A stretch of DNA of 64,000 bases from Parasphingorhabdus litoris DSM 22379. GTDB taxonomy: Bacteria > Pseudomonadota > Alphaproteobacteria > Sphingomonadales > Sphingomonadaceae. Each line of letters begins with the position of its first letter. The first letter of the stretch is position 1. Both the position numbers and the translations under genes were made by a program. The stretch is taken from positions 558,001 through 622,000 of the forward strand of contig NZ_CP086727.1 of NCBI RefSeq assembly GCF_020906275.1, written 5' to 3'. Positions 1 to 8,085 of this stretch are shown in pieces. The notes beneath the pieces were generated by a model. That model did not search any database. It was not told the origin of the DNA and worked only from the letters and a program-made list of their open reading frames with translations.

Positions 1-1300
1 TGTCGCGTTCGATATTCCACAAATAGCCGGTACCACCATAGATTACGACGGGATCAGAGGGCAGCAGGAAGCTGATGCTCGGTTGGACACCCCAGAAGCC
101 GGAACCGGTTGCCAGCCCGGTGGCAACGCCAAACTCGTCAAACGGGATCTCATAGGGACTGGTACCGGTATCGGTTTTGACGCGCAGACCCGCGACCCAG
201 ATCGGGCTTTGTGGTTTGGGCCGGTTTAGCTGATAGCGCAACGATATTTCCGCGTCGCCGATACCGGTTTCTTCCAGACCAACCTCGCGGGTAATTTGTT
301 CGTCGCGCTGTTGAACAACCTGAATCCGGTCCTTGCGGTAGAGCAGGGGAACACGGCCTTCAATCTCCAAACGGTTGGTCAGGCCATAGCGCATCGCAAA
401 TGTTCCGACGATTGTATCGCGGTCGGCATCACTTGCTTCAATTGCACCAATCTGAATGCCGGGGATCAGTTCTATGCCCCGGAAAACCAGGCGATTTGTC
501 GATGAACGCGTATATTCAATAGAAGGGTCAAGGACAAACTGCCCCCGCGGTGTTAGCACACCCTGTCCTTCGGGCACCGCTTCGACTTTCTGTTCGATGT
601 TATTGGCTTCCGGCGGCGCTTCGCCAACGGGCCCTTCCGGCATGGTCAATTCATCATCTGGGGTTGTACCAATTTGTACAGCCGCCGTTTCTACCTGGCT
701 GCGCTGAATGCCTGCGCCCCGTATTTGCGACAGCGCAAATGGACTTTCAACCGGAGCGGCCGCACGGACGAGTTGATTGTGCAGCTCAAGCTGTTTGATC
801 TTGTCGCTTTGCGATTGGATCAAGGCATTCTGACTGGCGATCAGCTTCTTCTGCTCCGATAGTTCGGATTGAATAGCCTGCAACGCTGCGGTGATATTGC
901 TTGTGTCTTGATCTGTTACTTTTGATGTCTGCTTTTTGGCTGGTGGTTGCGTTGTTGCCATTTCGCGTGCCGGTGGTCGTTTATCCTGTACTTTTTCGGC
1001 TGGGTGTTCTGGGACAAGAGGCTGAGCTGCCGGCGGTTGTTTGGTCGGCGCAACCGCCAATGTCATAGGTAGCTTTTTCGATTCCTCCTTCTGTTGCAGA
1101 ACCGGTGAACGGACGGCCTTGAGCCGAGCCAAGATTCGCGCGGTTTCGGCTTCTGCTTCCGTTGCGGTCAATGCAGGAGCAGGGCGGATTTGGTCATTTT
1201 TTGTTTCGCCCTTTGTGGCTGCTGTTGCTCCACCGCCATATAGCGTTGCGACAGGAAGAACGATCAAGGCGGTTATGGGGGTTAAACGATGTCTAGTCAT
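1..1300 (-). CDS. FapF-like outer-membrane beta-barrel protein (3' end beyond window)
   Basis: The reading frame opens with ATG at 1298-1300, behind a GGAGAA ribosome site, and stays open for about 433 codons to the left edge, so the C-terminus is missing. It has a signal peptide ending near an Ala-rich site, a Pro/Lys/Glu-rich linker, a coiled-coil stretch (about residues 150-195, Gln/Leu/Ile heptads), a second linker, then beta-barrel-like alternating segments beginning around a LTPRG motif. This signal peptide/coiled coil/barrel order is that of FapF, the outer-membrane pore of the Fap functional-amyloid system, and of related barrels often annotated as transporter or acetate kinase. Family membership is inferred from layout and motif. 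Expected partners (C39 peptidase, fibril subunits) would lie left of the window. It is transcribed away from the Crp/Fnr gene's 3' end. Confidence 0.6.
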   Translation of the reverse strand, partial: MTRHRLTPITALIVLPVATLYGGGATAATKGETKNDQIRPAPALTATEAEAETARILARLKAVRSPVLQQKEESKKLPMTLAVAPTKQPPAAQPLVPEHPAEKVQDKRPPAREMATTQPPAKKQTSKVTDQDTSNITAALQAIQSELSEQKKLIASQNALIQSQSDKIKQLELHNQLVRAAAPVESPFALSQIRGAGIQRSQVETAAVQIGTTPDDELTMPEGPVGEAPPEANNIEQKVEAVPEGQGVLTPRGQFVLDPSIEYTRSSTNRLVFRGIELIPGIQIGAIEASDADRDTIVGTFAMRYGLTNRLEIEGRVPLLYRKDRIQVVQQRDEQITREVGLEETGIGDAEISLRYQLNRPKPQSPIWVAGLRVKTDTGTSPYEIPFDEFGVATGLATGSGFWGVQPSISFLLPSDPVVIYGGTGYLWNIERD

Positions 1301-1335
1301 GGGGGTTCTCCGGGCATGCTTTCACATGCAAATTT

Positions 1336-2052
1336 CTAAGCGGCGGATAGTTCGCCAAGGCAAAGTTCTGCTGCTGGGTGAATGTCGGATTCTGGATCGG
1401 CTGTGAGGCTATCCTGATACTCGCCAGCAAGGCGGCACAGACCGGCATTGTTGATGATCAGGACAGAGTCGCGACCGTTGACCTCTATCAGTCCGCGGCG
1501 GGCAAGGTCTGTGAATGTCCTGCTAACCGTGTGCACCGTAAGGCCAAGGAAATCGGCTATGTCACTCCGCGACATCGGAACGAAGATGTTGGGATCATCA
1601 TTGGCCTGCTGTTTCAGGCAAAGCAGGAAAGCAGCCAGTTTTTCGGTGGCCGTCCTATGCCCTATGATGAACAAATAGCGCTGCGCCGTCGACATTGCGC
1701 GAAACAAGATCGAAACCGCCTCGTCCAATTGTGGCTTTGGCGTGGAATCATCGGTGATATCGCCGACCCGGTAACAGCGCACAACCACATCCGTGACCGC
1801 TTCTGCTGCTGTACCATAGGTACCATGGTCGGCTCCGAAAACGTCGCCGCTGAAGAAAAAACCAGTCAGATGGCGATGGCCATCCATATGAAAGCGGCAT
1901 GTGCGAACAGTACCCTGCACGACTTCATACCAGCGTGTGGCTTTTTGTCCTTCGTCAAATATTAGTTGGCCCGCACGAAACCTTAATGTGGTCGAGCGCA
2001 GGTTCGAATGAAGCCCCTCCATCATGGTTGGGGCGGTTAGTAGCGATTGCAT
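1336..2052 (-). CDS. Crp/Fnr family transcriptional regulator (FixK-like)
   Basis: 238 residues, starting at ATG 2050-2052 behind AGAGGAG. The N-terminal half is a cyclic-nucleotide-binding-type beta-roll (about residues 15-110, with FDEGQKATRWYEVVQGTVRT and FFFSGDVFGAD). A long dimer helix follows, and then a winged HTH (about 165-215) with the recognition segment LTVHTVSRTFTDLARRGLI. The four N-terminal/central cysteines that bind the Fnr iron-sulfur cluster are absent, so this is closer to FixK/Crp proteins than to oxygen-sensing Fnr. It lies 35 bp upstream of the FapF-like gene on the same strand, so it may be cotranscribed with it. Its target is unknown. Confidence 0.85.
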   Translation of the reverse strand: MQSLLTAPTMMEGLHSNLRSTTLRFRAGQLIFDEGQKATRWYEVVQGTVRTCRFHMDGHRHLTGFFFSGDVFGADHGTYGTAAEAVTDVVVRCYRVGDITDDSTPKPQLDEAVSILFRAMSTAQRYLFIIGHRTATEKLAAFLLCLKQQANDDPNIFVPMSRSDIADFLGLTVHTVSRTFTDLARRGLIEVNGRDSVLIINNAGLCRLAGEYQDSLTADPESDIHPAAELCLGELSAA

Positions 2053-2572
2053 CCGTGCTGTCTCCTCTGGACCCTCAGCACGACCCTTTTCGTTTTTTCC
2101 GCACCAATATTCCTAGAATAGAAGTGCGGCCTCAGATGCGACCATTTGTTGTTTTGTGGGGATTATGTACGGCAGGAAGGCGGAAAGGGTCCATCCAGCG
2201 ATTCGCCTGTTTTGAACGCCAAGTGATTCTGACTGCTATTTTTCACTAGGTGATTTTACCTATGGAACCCCGAGAATATGTAAACTACTGTAAATTCAAG
2301 CAGTTGGTATGGACGTTTTTGTCCTATCCCAATTCTGTGCTATGAGAGTAGAAGGTTAATCATCGCCAGACAGTGATGTTGACGCGATAAGGTTATGCGA
2401 CGATTTGTTGGGGAGGGAACCACCAACAATCAATTTGGGCGGTTTTTCGGGACCGCAATATACTGCGACTACGACCAGTGCGTTGCGCTACGGTTGTTGG
2501 TGGCTGAATGACGAAAACAAATGGGGGCATTTGTAAGTCAGCAGTTTTACTGCTGGTTTGATATTATAGAAA
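2053..2572. other. 520-bp intergenic region between Crp/Fnr and LuxR-type genes
   Basis: No convincing gene is seen here. It must hold the promoters for the leftward Crp/Fnr gene and the rightward LuxR-type gene. It contains the dyad TAGGT-N6-ACCTA at 2247-2262 and a 7-bp inverted repeat TTGTTGG/CCAACAA near 2405-2430 without a T-tract. The size of the gap is unusual for this gene-dense window and suggests a regulated promoter or a small RNA, but nothing in the sequence decides it. Confidence 0.4.
2247..2262. promoter_or_regulatory. Dyad TAGGT-N6-ACCTA, possible operator
   Basis: A perfect 5-bp inverted repeat separated by six bases, about 185 bp upstream of the Crp/Fnr start and 310 bp upstream of the LuxR-type gene. 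The shape fits a dimeric regulator site. It does not match the TTGAT-N4-ATCAA Fnr/FixK consensus. Which protein binds it cannot be told from sequence. Confidence 0.3.
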
Positions 2573-2854
2573 GTGACCCTCGTGATGTTACAGCAAAAGA
2601 GTTTGGCCAGCGGTCCTGTGCTCACGCTGAGAGAGCATGAGATACTTGAGTTTATCGCCCAGGGGCTATCAACAAAAGAAGTGGCACAGCGTATCGATAT
2701 TGCGCCGCGCACAGTCGATCGCCACGTTGAAAATGTTCGCCTCAAGCTACGCGCAAAAAACCGTACTCACATGGTTGCTTGCGCCGTGATGGAGGGTTTG
2801 CTCCAGGTGGATGGCTATGATCGAGAAGAAGTGGTGGACACTGACATGGCCTGA
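2573..2854 (+). CDS. Stand-alone LuxR/GerE-type HTH protein
   Basis: 93 residues made almost entirely of a LuxR-type DNA-binding domain (about residues 16-80): LTLREHEILEFIAQGLSTKEVAQRI, then the recognition helix region IAPRTVDRHVENVRLKL. There is no receiver or autoinducer-binding domain, so it is a minimal GerE-like regulator. The listed start is GTG at 2573; ATG at 2585 is an equally good alternative because neither has a clear ribosome site. It is followed after 101 bp by an esterase gene on the same strand. A role in controlling the FapF-like locus or its own long upstream region is possible but only inferred from position. Confidence 0.75.
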   Translation: MTLVMLQQKSLASGPVLTLREHEILEFIAQGLSTKEVAQRIDIAPRTVDRHVENVRLKLRAKNRTHMVACAVMEGLLQVDGYDREEVVDTDMA

Positions 2855-2955
2855 ATAGGGGCCATCCAATTGTGCACTGCTCCAAGGCCTGTTGCAAAAG
2901 CTGACCAAATGAACCAAGCCGTTGGCTTACATCGGCAATCTGGGACATCTTTGGC

Positions 2956-4140
2956 ATGGCGGCAAATATCGACGGTACCACTTCAACAAAATTCCAGCGT
3001 GTCAAAGAGGAGTTTGCTCGCAACTTTGCGGAACGTGGCGAAGTCGGTGCTTCGGTTTGTGTCAGCGTTAACGGCGAGACCGTTGTTGACCTGTGGGGCG
3101 GTGTTGCCGACCCGGCGACAAATACAGCCTGGGAGCGTGACACGATTTCGATCGTCTTCTCATGCACCAAGGCGGCAACGGCATTATGCGCCCATATATT
3201 GATCGATCGCGGCCTGTTGAAGCTCCATGCGCCGGTTTCCGACTATTGGCCTGAATTTGCCAAAAATGGCAAAGAGACAACCACCGTCCAAATGATGCTT
3301 AATCATGAAAGTGCCGTTCCTGCGCTGCGCGAGCCGGTTAAGCCGGGCGGCTATCTCGACTGGGACTATATGGTCAAACGGCTCGAGGATGAAGAGGCTT
3401 TCTGGGAACCAGGAACCCGCAATGGCTATCACATGGTGAGTTTTGGTTGGACCGTCGGAGAACTGGTACGCCGCGTATCTGGCAAGTCATTGGGTCAGTT
3501 TTTCCAGGATGAAGTGGCTGGGCCGCTGCGCGCTGATTTCTGGATCGGATTGCCTGACTATGTCACGCATCCTATCGCGCCGGTAATCATGGCAACACCG
3601 GACCCCACCGCAGAGATGAGTCCGTTCACCAAAAAACTGCTTACCGATCCGCAATCCATTCAAGCGCTTTCTTTCCTCAATAGCGGCGGCTGGAATCAAA
3701 ATGATCCTGTGGCTCACAAAGCCGAAATTGGCGGCGCAGGCGGTCTGTCCAATGCGCGCGGTCAGGTGGCGATGTATGAACCATTGGCACTTGGCGGATC
3801 GCACAAGGGGGTCCGGCTGGTATCGCCGGAACGGTTGACAGATATGGCCCGAGTCTCAACGGCGACACAGATTGACGCCACTTTGCTCGCGCCGACCCGT
3901 TTCGCATCAGGCTTTATGAAGTCCATGGATAACCGGGCACACCCATGTGGTGATCAAATGTCTGCCATAATTGGTGATGCGGCCTTTGGGCATGTCGGCG
4001 CCGGCGGATCTATCGGTTTTGCCGACCCCGAATATGGTCTCGCATTTAGCTACACCATGAACCAAATGGGCATGGGGTTGCTGCTCAATGATCGCGGGCA
4101 ATCCTTGGTCGATGCCACTTATGCCATCTTGCGCGCATAA
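2956..4140 (+). CDS. Serine hydrolase, beta-lactamase/esterase family VIII (EstB-like)
   Basis: 394 residues, no signal peptide, so probably cytoplasmic. The beta-lactamase-fold nucleophile motif SxxK is visible as SCTK near residue 71, within VFSCTKAATALCAHILIDRGLL. The second catalytic element is the Tyr of NGYHMVSFGWTVGELVRR. A glycine-rich HVGAGGSIGFADPEYG segment near the C-terminus occupies the KTG-like position. This layout is that of EstB-like carboxylesterases and class C-type hydrolases acting on esters rather than as true antibiotic-resistance enzymes. The substrate is unknown. It stands alone between the LuxR-type gene and sciP. Confidence 0.85.
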   Translation: MAANIDGTTSTKFQRVKEEFARNFAERGEVGASVCVSVNGETVVDLWGGVADPATNTAWERDTISIVFSCTKAATALCAHILIDRGLLKLHAPVSDYWPEFAKNGKETTTVQMMLNHESAVPALREPVKPGGYLDWDYMVKRLEDEEAFWEPGTRNGYHMVSFGWTVGELVRRVSGKSLGQFFQDEVAGPLRADFWIGLPDYVTHPIAPVIMATPDPTAEMSPFTKKLLTDPQSIQALSFLNSGGWNQNDPVAHKAEIGGAGGLSNARGQVAMYEPLALGGSHKGVRLVSPERLTDMARVSTATQIDATLLAPTRFASGFMKSMDNRAHPCGDQMSAIIGDAAFGHVGAGGSIGFADPEYGLAFSYTMNQMGMGLLLNDRGQSLVDATYAILRA

Positions 4141-4322
4141 AAACCGTTAACCATTCTCATCACTTGGAAACTAGGCTGGACCCCGGTTGTTACCTCATGG
4201 CCACTGTAATTGGGCCGGTTTTGTTAACCCCATATATTCGACTTTGATTATCTGCGCGGCACTATTTTTTGATGTGCGGGGGCGAACACTGAAAATGCTG
4301 CAAGGCAGAGAATGAGGTAGAC

Positions 4323-4613
4323 ATGATCGAGAACCAAAGTCCCAGACCCGCCATCGTCATTGGTCCTTTAGGCGAAGCCATGACCAAAAATGATTTACCC
4401 TCACCATCCACCACACGCTGGGTCGTGCGGCGAAAAGCCGAAGTTGTTGCGGCCGTCAATGGCGGCATGCTGACAACCGATGAAGCTTGTGATCGCTATA
4501 GTCTGTCGCTTGAAGAATTTATCTCCTGGCAACAGGCAATTGAACGCGCCGGCATGCCCGGTTTGCGTGTAACCCACTTGCAAGACCATCGCGATCACTA
4601 TCAGAAAGCCTGA
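4323..4613 (+). CDS. sciP: SciP-like DUF1153 protein, CtrA-pathway regulator
   Basis: 96 residues with the DUF1153 core: RWVVRRKAEVVAAVNGGMLTT, DEACDRYSLSLEEFISWQQA and GLRVTHLQDHR. The ATG at 4323 follows GAGG with good spacing. In Caulobacter, SciP is a small HTH protein that binds CtrA and DNA and holds down CtrA-activated cell-cycle genes; the family is confined to Alphaproteobacteria. The full conserved core is present here, so it should be functional. It is monocistronic, with a 180-bp upstream gap. A GANTC site (methylation site of CcrM) was not specifically sought. Confidence 0.88.
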   Translation: MIENQSPRPAIVIGPLGEAMTKNDLPSPSTTRWVVRRKAEVVAAVNGGMLTTDEACDRYSLSLEEFISWQQAIERAGMPGLRVTHLQDHRDHYQKA

Positions 4614-4645
4614 AGCGCGCTGAATTTCGAAGGTAGATTGTCGCG

Positions 4646-4668
4646 GGCACGGTTGCGTTGCCCGTGCC
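4646..4668. terminator. Short hairpin between convergent sciP and Lrp-type genes
   Basis: A 7-bp stem GGCACGG/CCGTGCC with a 9-base loop lies in the 64-bp gap between two converging genes. It has no T-tract on either side, so it is a weak terminator candidate that could serve both directions. Confidence 0.3.
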
Positions 4669-4677
4669 AATCAGGGC

Positions 4678-5130
4678 TCATGCTCTTTTGTCGGTTGGTG
4701 AACCCAAGCAAATATGAGAGGTGATGCTGCTGACCTGCGACAAGGTTCCCAGGACATCCGCGTGAAAGGCTTTATAGGCTGCAAGGTCGGCAACCTCCAC
4801 ACGCAGCAGATATTCGACTGATCCCGTTATATTGTGGCATTCCCGAACCTCTGGTGCGCAGGCCACCGCCTGTTCAAAAGCCAGGGCATCCTTCTTGAGA
4901 TGTTCGGACAGCCCGACCATCACGAAAATGGTAATAGCTGCGCCGCGAACGGCCGGGTTGAGAACCGCGCGATAGCCTTTGATCAGACCCTTGCGTTCCA
5001 TGTCTTGAACGCGCCTCAGGCAGGCTGAGGGCGACAGTCCGACCTTTGCCGCAAGGTCGATATTGCTCAATCGACCGTCTTGCTCAAGCTCATGCAATAT
5101 ATTGCGGCCTATATTATCTATATCGATCAT
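4678..5130 (-). CDS. Lrp/AsnC family regulator (KynR-like by context)
   Basis: 150 residues from ATG 5128-5130 (MIDIDNIGRNILHELEQDG). The frame is open further upstream, but the family begins here. An N-terminal HTH (about 5-60, LSNIDLAAKVGLSPSACLRRVQDME) is followed by the RAM ligand-binding domain (about 65-140, including NITGSVEYLLRVEVADLAAYKAF). It is divergent from an indoleamine 2,3-dioxygenase gene with only 100 bp between them. Lrp-type KynR controls kynurenine genes in Pseudomonas, so control of the neighbouring tryptophan-cleaving enzyme by kynurenine or tryptophan is a reasonable inference, not seen directly. Confidence 0.9.
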   Translation of the reverse strand: MIDIDNIGRNILHELEQDGRLSNIDLAAKVGLSPSACLRRVQDMERKGLIKGYRAVLNPAVRGAAITIFVMVGLSEHLKKDALAFEQAVACAPEVRECHNITGSVEYLLRVEVADLAAYKAFHADVLGTLSQVSSITSHICLGSPTDKRA

Positions 5131-5164
5131 AAATTGTGTATTAGCCTCGCATAAACGCCAATAA

Positions 5165-5177
5165 GCAAGCACCTTGC
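5165..5177. promoter_or_regulatory. Dyad GCAAG-N3-CTTGC in the Lrp/IDO divergent promoter
   Basis: A perfect 5-bp inverted repeat with a 3-base centre. It lies 35 bp upstream of the Lrp-type start and 53 bp upstream of the dioxygenase start. The 13-bp size suits an Lrp-family dimer site. Assignment to the neighbouring regulator is inference from position. Confidence 0.4.
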
Positions 5178-5230
5178 GCCTATTCTGCTCTATTATTGCG
5201 TCTTGTTGCAATTTTCACAAGGGACATGAC

Positions 5231-6400
5231 GTGGCGGCTTTCCATCTCAATCAATATGATATTTCCAAGGAACGCGGTTTCCTCTCCTCTTTTGATCCCG
5301 AAAGCATCGCGCTGCCTCAAGAAATGCAAGTCGTTCGCGATACTGCGATGGCCTTGCCGAAAACAATTCCATCCGGGGAATTGCGCCGCCATATAGAAAA
5401 GCTACCACGCCTGGATCTGACAGATTTTTGCGCTTCGTCGAGCCTGGGGGAACGGCGTGTTGCGATGGTGCATTATTCTTTCCTGGTACAGTCTTATATC
5501 TGGGGTGAGCCAGAGCCACCGAAACATTTGCCACAATGTCTAGCCGTGCCGATCTGGCAATTGGGTAAAGCCATAGAGCAGCCTCCGTTGCTGACTTATT
5601 CCAGCTATGTGCTGGACAATTGGGGACTGATCGATCCGGCGGGCCCGATCGACCTTTCCAATATTCACATGCTGCAGCCGTTTCTGGGCGGGCAAGATGA
5701 AGCCTGGTTCGTACTGATCCACGTGGCGATCGAAGCCCGCGCTGGCGAGATGCTGGCTGCTATCCCCGCACTGGTGCAGGCATGCCGCGATCAGGATATT
5801 CCAGCGCTCGAATCAGGCTTGTCCGCCATGTCGACCGTCTGGGATGATATGAATGACATTTTTGACAGAATGCCAGAGCGTTGTGATCCTTATATCTATT
5901 TTCATCGCGTCCGGCCGTGGATCCATGGCTGGAAGGACAATCCTGCCCTGTCATCCGGCCTGATCTATGAAGGTGTCGAAGAAACCGATGGCAAGCCGCA
6001 AGTGTTTCGTGGCCAAACGGGATCCCAATCCTCTATCGTTCCGGCGATGGATGCTTTTTTGGGTATCGATCATGCGGGCGATCCCCTGCGCACCTATCTT
6101 GATGAGCTGCATATCTATCGTCCGCCGGAACATCGTCAGTATATCGATGACATTCGGGCAAATAGTGTCTTGCGGACCTTCATCCAATCGGCGGAATCTC
6201 CTGCATTGACGGCGCTTTATAATGAATGCGTGCAAAATCTGACGCGGTTCCGGACGCGGCATCTGGAATATGCTGCCAGCTACATCAACAAACAGTCAAA
6301 AGGCGGCGCGGGCAACACATCCGACGTTGGAACTGGTGGTACTCCGTTCATGAAATATCTTAAAAAGCATCGCGACGAAGCGGCTGCCCATATGCTCTAA
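5231..6400 (+). CDS. Indoleamine 2,3-dioxygenase family protein (bacterial IDO)
   Basis: 389 residues from GTG 5231, chosen because AAGGGA sits about 8 bases upstream; an upstream in-frame ATG at 5174 would overlap the divergent promoter. The IDO signature is clear: MVHYSFLVQSYIW, then LAVPIWQLGKA, the proximal haem histidine near residue 344 in RFRTRHLEYAASYI, and the GTGGT loop followed by PFMKYL. The enzyme opens the indole ring of tryptophan (or a related indole) with dioxygen, giving N-formylkynurenine. Length matches animal IDO1. No kynurenine formamidase or kynureninase is nearby, so the product's fate is unknown. It faces the NRDE gene convergently 9 bp downstream. Confidence 0.87.
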   Translation: MAAFHLNQYDISKERGFLSSFDPESIALPQEMQVVRDTAMALPKTIPSGELRRHIEKLPRLDLTDFCASSSLGERRVAMVHYSFLVQSYIWGEPEPPKHLPQCLAVPIWQLGKAIEQPPLLTYSSYVLDNWGLIDPAGPIDLSNIHMLQPFLGGQDEAWFVLIHVAIEARAGEMLAAIPALVQACRDQDIPALESGLSAMSTVWDDMNDIFDRMPERCDPYIYFHRVRPWIHGWKDNPALSSGLIYEGVEETDGKPQVFRGQTGSQSSIVPAMDAFLGIDHAGDPLRTYLDELHIYRPPEHRQYIDDIRANSVLRTFIQSAESPALTALYNECVQNLTRFRTRHLEYAASYINKQSKGGAGNTSDVGTGGTPFMKYLKKHRDEAAAHML

Positions 6401-6409
6401 ACCGGATCG

Positions 6410-7177
6410 CTAGATCGGCCAGGAAAAGGAGAGGGCGGTTTGCCCCGTTTCCGCCCCTGACGATGCAAAGCGCCTTTCGACAATCGATCCGTTGCCGCTA
6501 TGATCGATCGCAACCACAGTACTGCACCGCGTTCCGTAAACGGGGTTGCGGATGAATATGGGCGAATATTGCGGATAGTCAGCGAAATTCTCGCCCTTGT
6601 AATTTTCACTCTCCTCCGGAGGGAAGTGAGTAGTCTGATCCATCAGAGCGTCCAGCAATAGCTCGGGATTTTCTGATCCGTTTTCTATCCAGCTTTTCAG
6701 GGAATTCCCAAGCACGCCGGATTTCGGCCATGGGTTGTCCAATGGTCCGTTGGACAGGCCGTATAATCCGGGCGTCAAGGCAAGGCTGACCGGATCGGGA
6801 CGGTTGGAATGGATGGCCGCCTTTTCCCCTTCGACAGTGATCAGGTTAAACGGATTGAAATCCGGGAGCTGGCGATCTGAAAAATCGGCATAGGGACCTT
6901 CACCAGACAGAAAGCTTCGCAAAAGATCGCCGCGAGAATGTTTCTCACTGTCGGGTAGGCCATATCCGCTTAAATTGGTCACGATCGCCAGACGACCCTG
7001 CTCGGATACACCCAGCCAAGTGCCACCGGCCTTGGTGTCGCGTCCGGCCAGCAAATGTGCTGGATCATCCCAACGGGCCAGTGGCTGTGCCGGCCGCGCA
7101 TGCATCTCGTCACGGTTACCAATGGCTATGAGTTTCCAACGCGGATGGGCTTGCCAGGCAAAGGCGACGATACACAT
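6410..7177 (-). CDS. NRDE/TANGO2 family protein
   Basis: 255 residues beginning MCIVAFAWQAHPRWKL, with the diagnostic NRDE motif at about residues 20-23 (IGNRDE) and the conserved TKAGGTWLGVSEQGRLAIVTN segment. The N-terminal Met-Cys is typical of this Ntn-hydrolase-like family, in which Cys2 would become the nucleophile after Met removal. The human relative TANGO2 is linked to haem or lipid handling, but the bacterial role is not established. It ends 9 bp from the dioxygenase stop in convergent orientation and starts 81 bp before the S24 repressor stop, so it may share a transcript with that gene. Confidence 0.85.
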   Translation of the reverse strand: MCIVAFAWQAHPRWKLIAIGNRDEMHARPAQPLARWDDPAHLLAGRDTKAGGTWLGVSEQGRLAIVTNLSGYGLPDSEKHSRGDLLRSFLSGEGPYADFSDRQLPDFNPFNLITVEGEKAAIHSNRPDPVSLALTPGLYGLSNGPLDNPWPKSGVLGNSLKSWIENGSENPELLLDALMDQTTHFPPEESENYKGENFADYPQYSPIFIRNPVYGTRCSTVVAIDHSGNGSIVERRFASSGAETGQTALSFSWPI

Positions 7178-7258
7178 AGGGCCCCTATTGCGGAATCACG
7201 GGGTTTTGGCGAGCAATATTCTGCGCTTGCGAACCTGCAACAAAAGGCAATCCCGAAT

Positions 7259-7933
7259 TCACAATCGCCGTCCCTTCCAGACCACACGGCCAATGATATT
7301 GACCTCCGATGGATCAATGTCGTCCCAGTCGGGATAACGGTCATTGTCGCTGCGGATCGACAATTGGCCGGATGGCCGCAACGCTAGGCGTTTAACCAGC
7401 AGGACATCATCCATACGCAAAACATATATGCCGTCACGCAGCGGTCGCTCAGCCGCGCTATGATCGACCATGATGTCGTCGCCATCACATAATGTCGGGT
7501 CCATAGAGTCGCCATCGACGACAATCAGCGACAGTTTGTCAGGATCTGTACCGATTTGCTTCAACCACCTGGCACCAAAAGCCATGCTGTCCTGCACCGC
7601 TTCGTCATCTGCCAAGGATCCGGGGCCCGCCGACGCACCAAGCTGCAGCTGCCTGATCCTTATCATATTCTGGTTCCTCTGAGAGGACATATGTGGCGCA
7701 GCGGGAATATTGGCACCGAGCAACTGTTCATCGATCGCATAAAATTCCGCTAATTTCCGGCGGTCTTCCTCATCGAGCTTTTTCGGCGTCCCGCGTTTTA
7801 TATATTGCTGAATATAGGCCGGATTTTTGCCGAGCATGCGCGACAGTGATGAAAAATCATCACCATTCTCGCGGATCAACCGTTCCAGATTGGCGCGCGG
7901 ATCATCGCCCAGTGCGGGAATTTTTTGAACCAT
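7259..7933 (-). CDS. S24 (LexA/CI-type) repressor with self-cleavage domain
   Basis: 224 residues. The N-terminus (about 10-75) is an HTH-like domain (ANLERLIRENGDDFSSLSRMLGKN, then AYIQQYIKRGTPKKL). The C-terminal half is an S24 peptidase domain with the Ser of VVDGDSMDPTLCDGD near residue 140 and the Lys of DDVLLVKRLALRP. This is the Ser-Lys pair used for RecA-stimulated self-cleavage in LexA and CI repressors. Divergent from two small genes over a 152-bp gap holding three evenly spaced TAGG sites. No prophage structural genes surround it. It differs from LexA in its N-terminal domain and genomic setting. Confidence 0.88.
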   Translation of the reverse strand: MVQKIPALGDDPRANLERLIRENGDDFSSLSRMLGKNPAYIQQYIKRGTPKKLDEEDRRKLAEFYAIDEQLLGANIPAAPHMSSQRNQNMIRIRQLQLGASAGPGSLADDEAVQDSMAFGARWLKQIGTDPDKLSLIVVDGDSMDPTLCDGDDIMVDHSAAERPLRDGIYVLRMDDVLLVKRLALRPSGQLSIRSDNDRYPDWDDIDPSEVNIIGRVVWKGRRL

Positions 7934-7968
7934 GGATAATCCTTATCTGGGCTGGCCGAAAAAGACAA

Positions 7969-8021
7969 TAGGAAAAATCCTAGACATGTAGGAAATTGCA
8001 TTTCAGATAGGAAATTACCTA
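7969..8021. promoter_or_regulatory. Three-site operator array between S24 repressor and small genes
   Basis: Three TAGGAAA sites begin at 7969, 7989 and 8008, about 20 bp (two helical turns) apart. The outer two are dyads: TAGGAAAAATCCTA (7969-7982) and TAGGAAATTACCTA (8008-8021), each with TAGG and CCTA half-sites six bases apart. The middle one is a single half-site. They lie 36 bp upstream of the repressor start and 65 bp upstream of the rightward gene. The layout resembles the operator sets of CI-type switches, and the S24 repressor is the obvious candidate binder. Confidence 0.6.
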
Positions 8022-8085
8022 CTGAAATCGAGTCGCTGAGGCGCCATCGCCTCTCCGACAATCTGCTTCAAATGGAGAATTGCCA

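Noticed and set aside
1378..1965. 195-codon plus-strand frame opposite the Crp/Fnr gene
   Set aside because: No start context or motif; the Crp/Fnr protein on the minus strand is unambiguous.
2956..4140. Calling the beta-lactamase-fold hydrolases (also 51758-53098) resistance genes
   Set aside because: Both have SxxK but resemble esterase family VIII/EstB-type proteins and lack clear AmpC context; no resistance claim is supportable.
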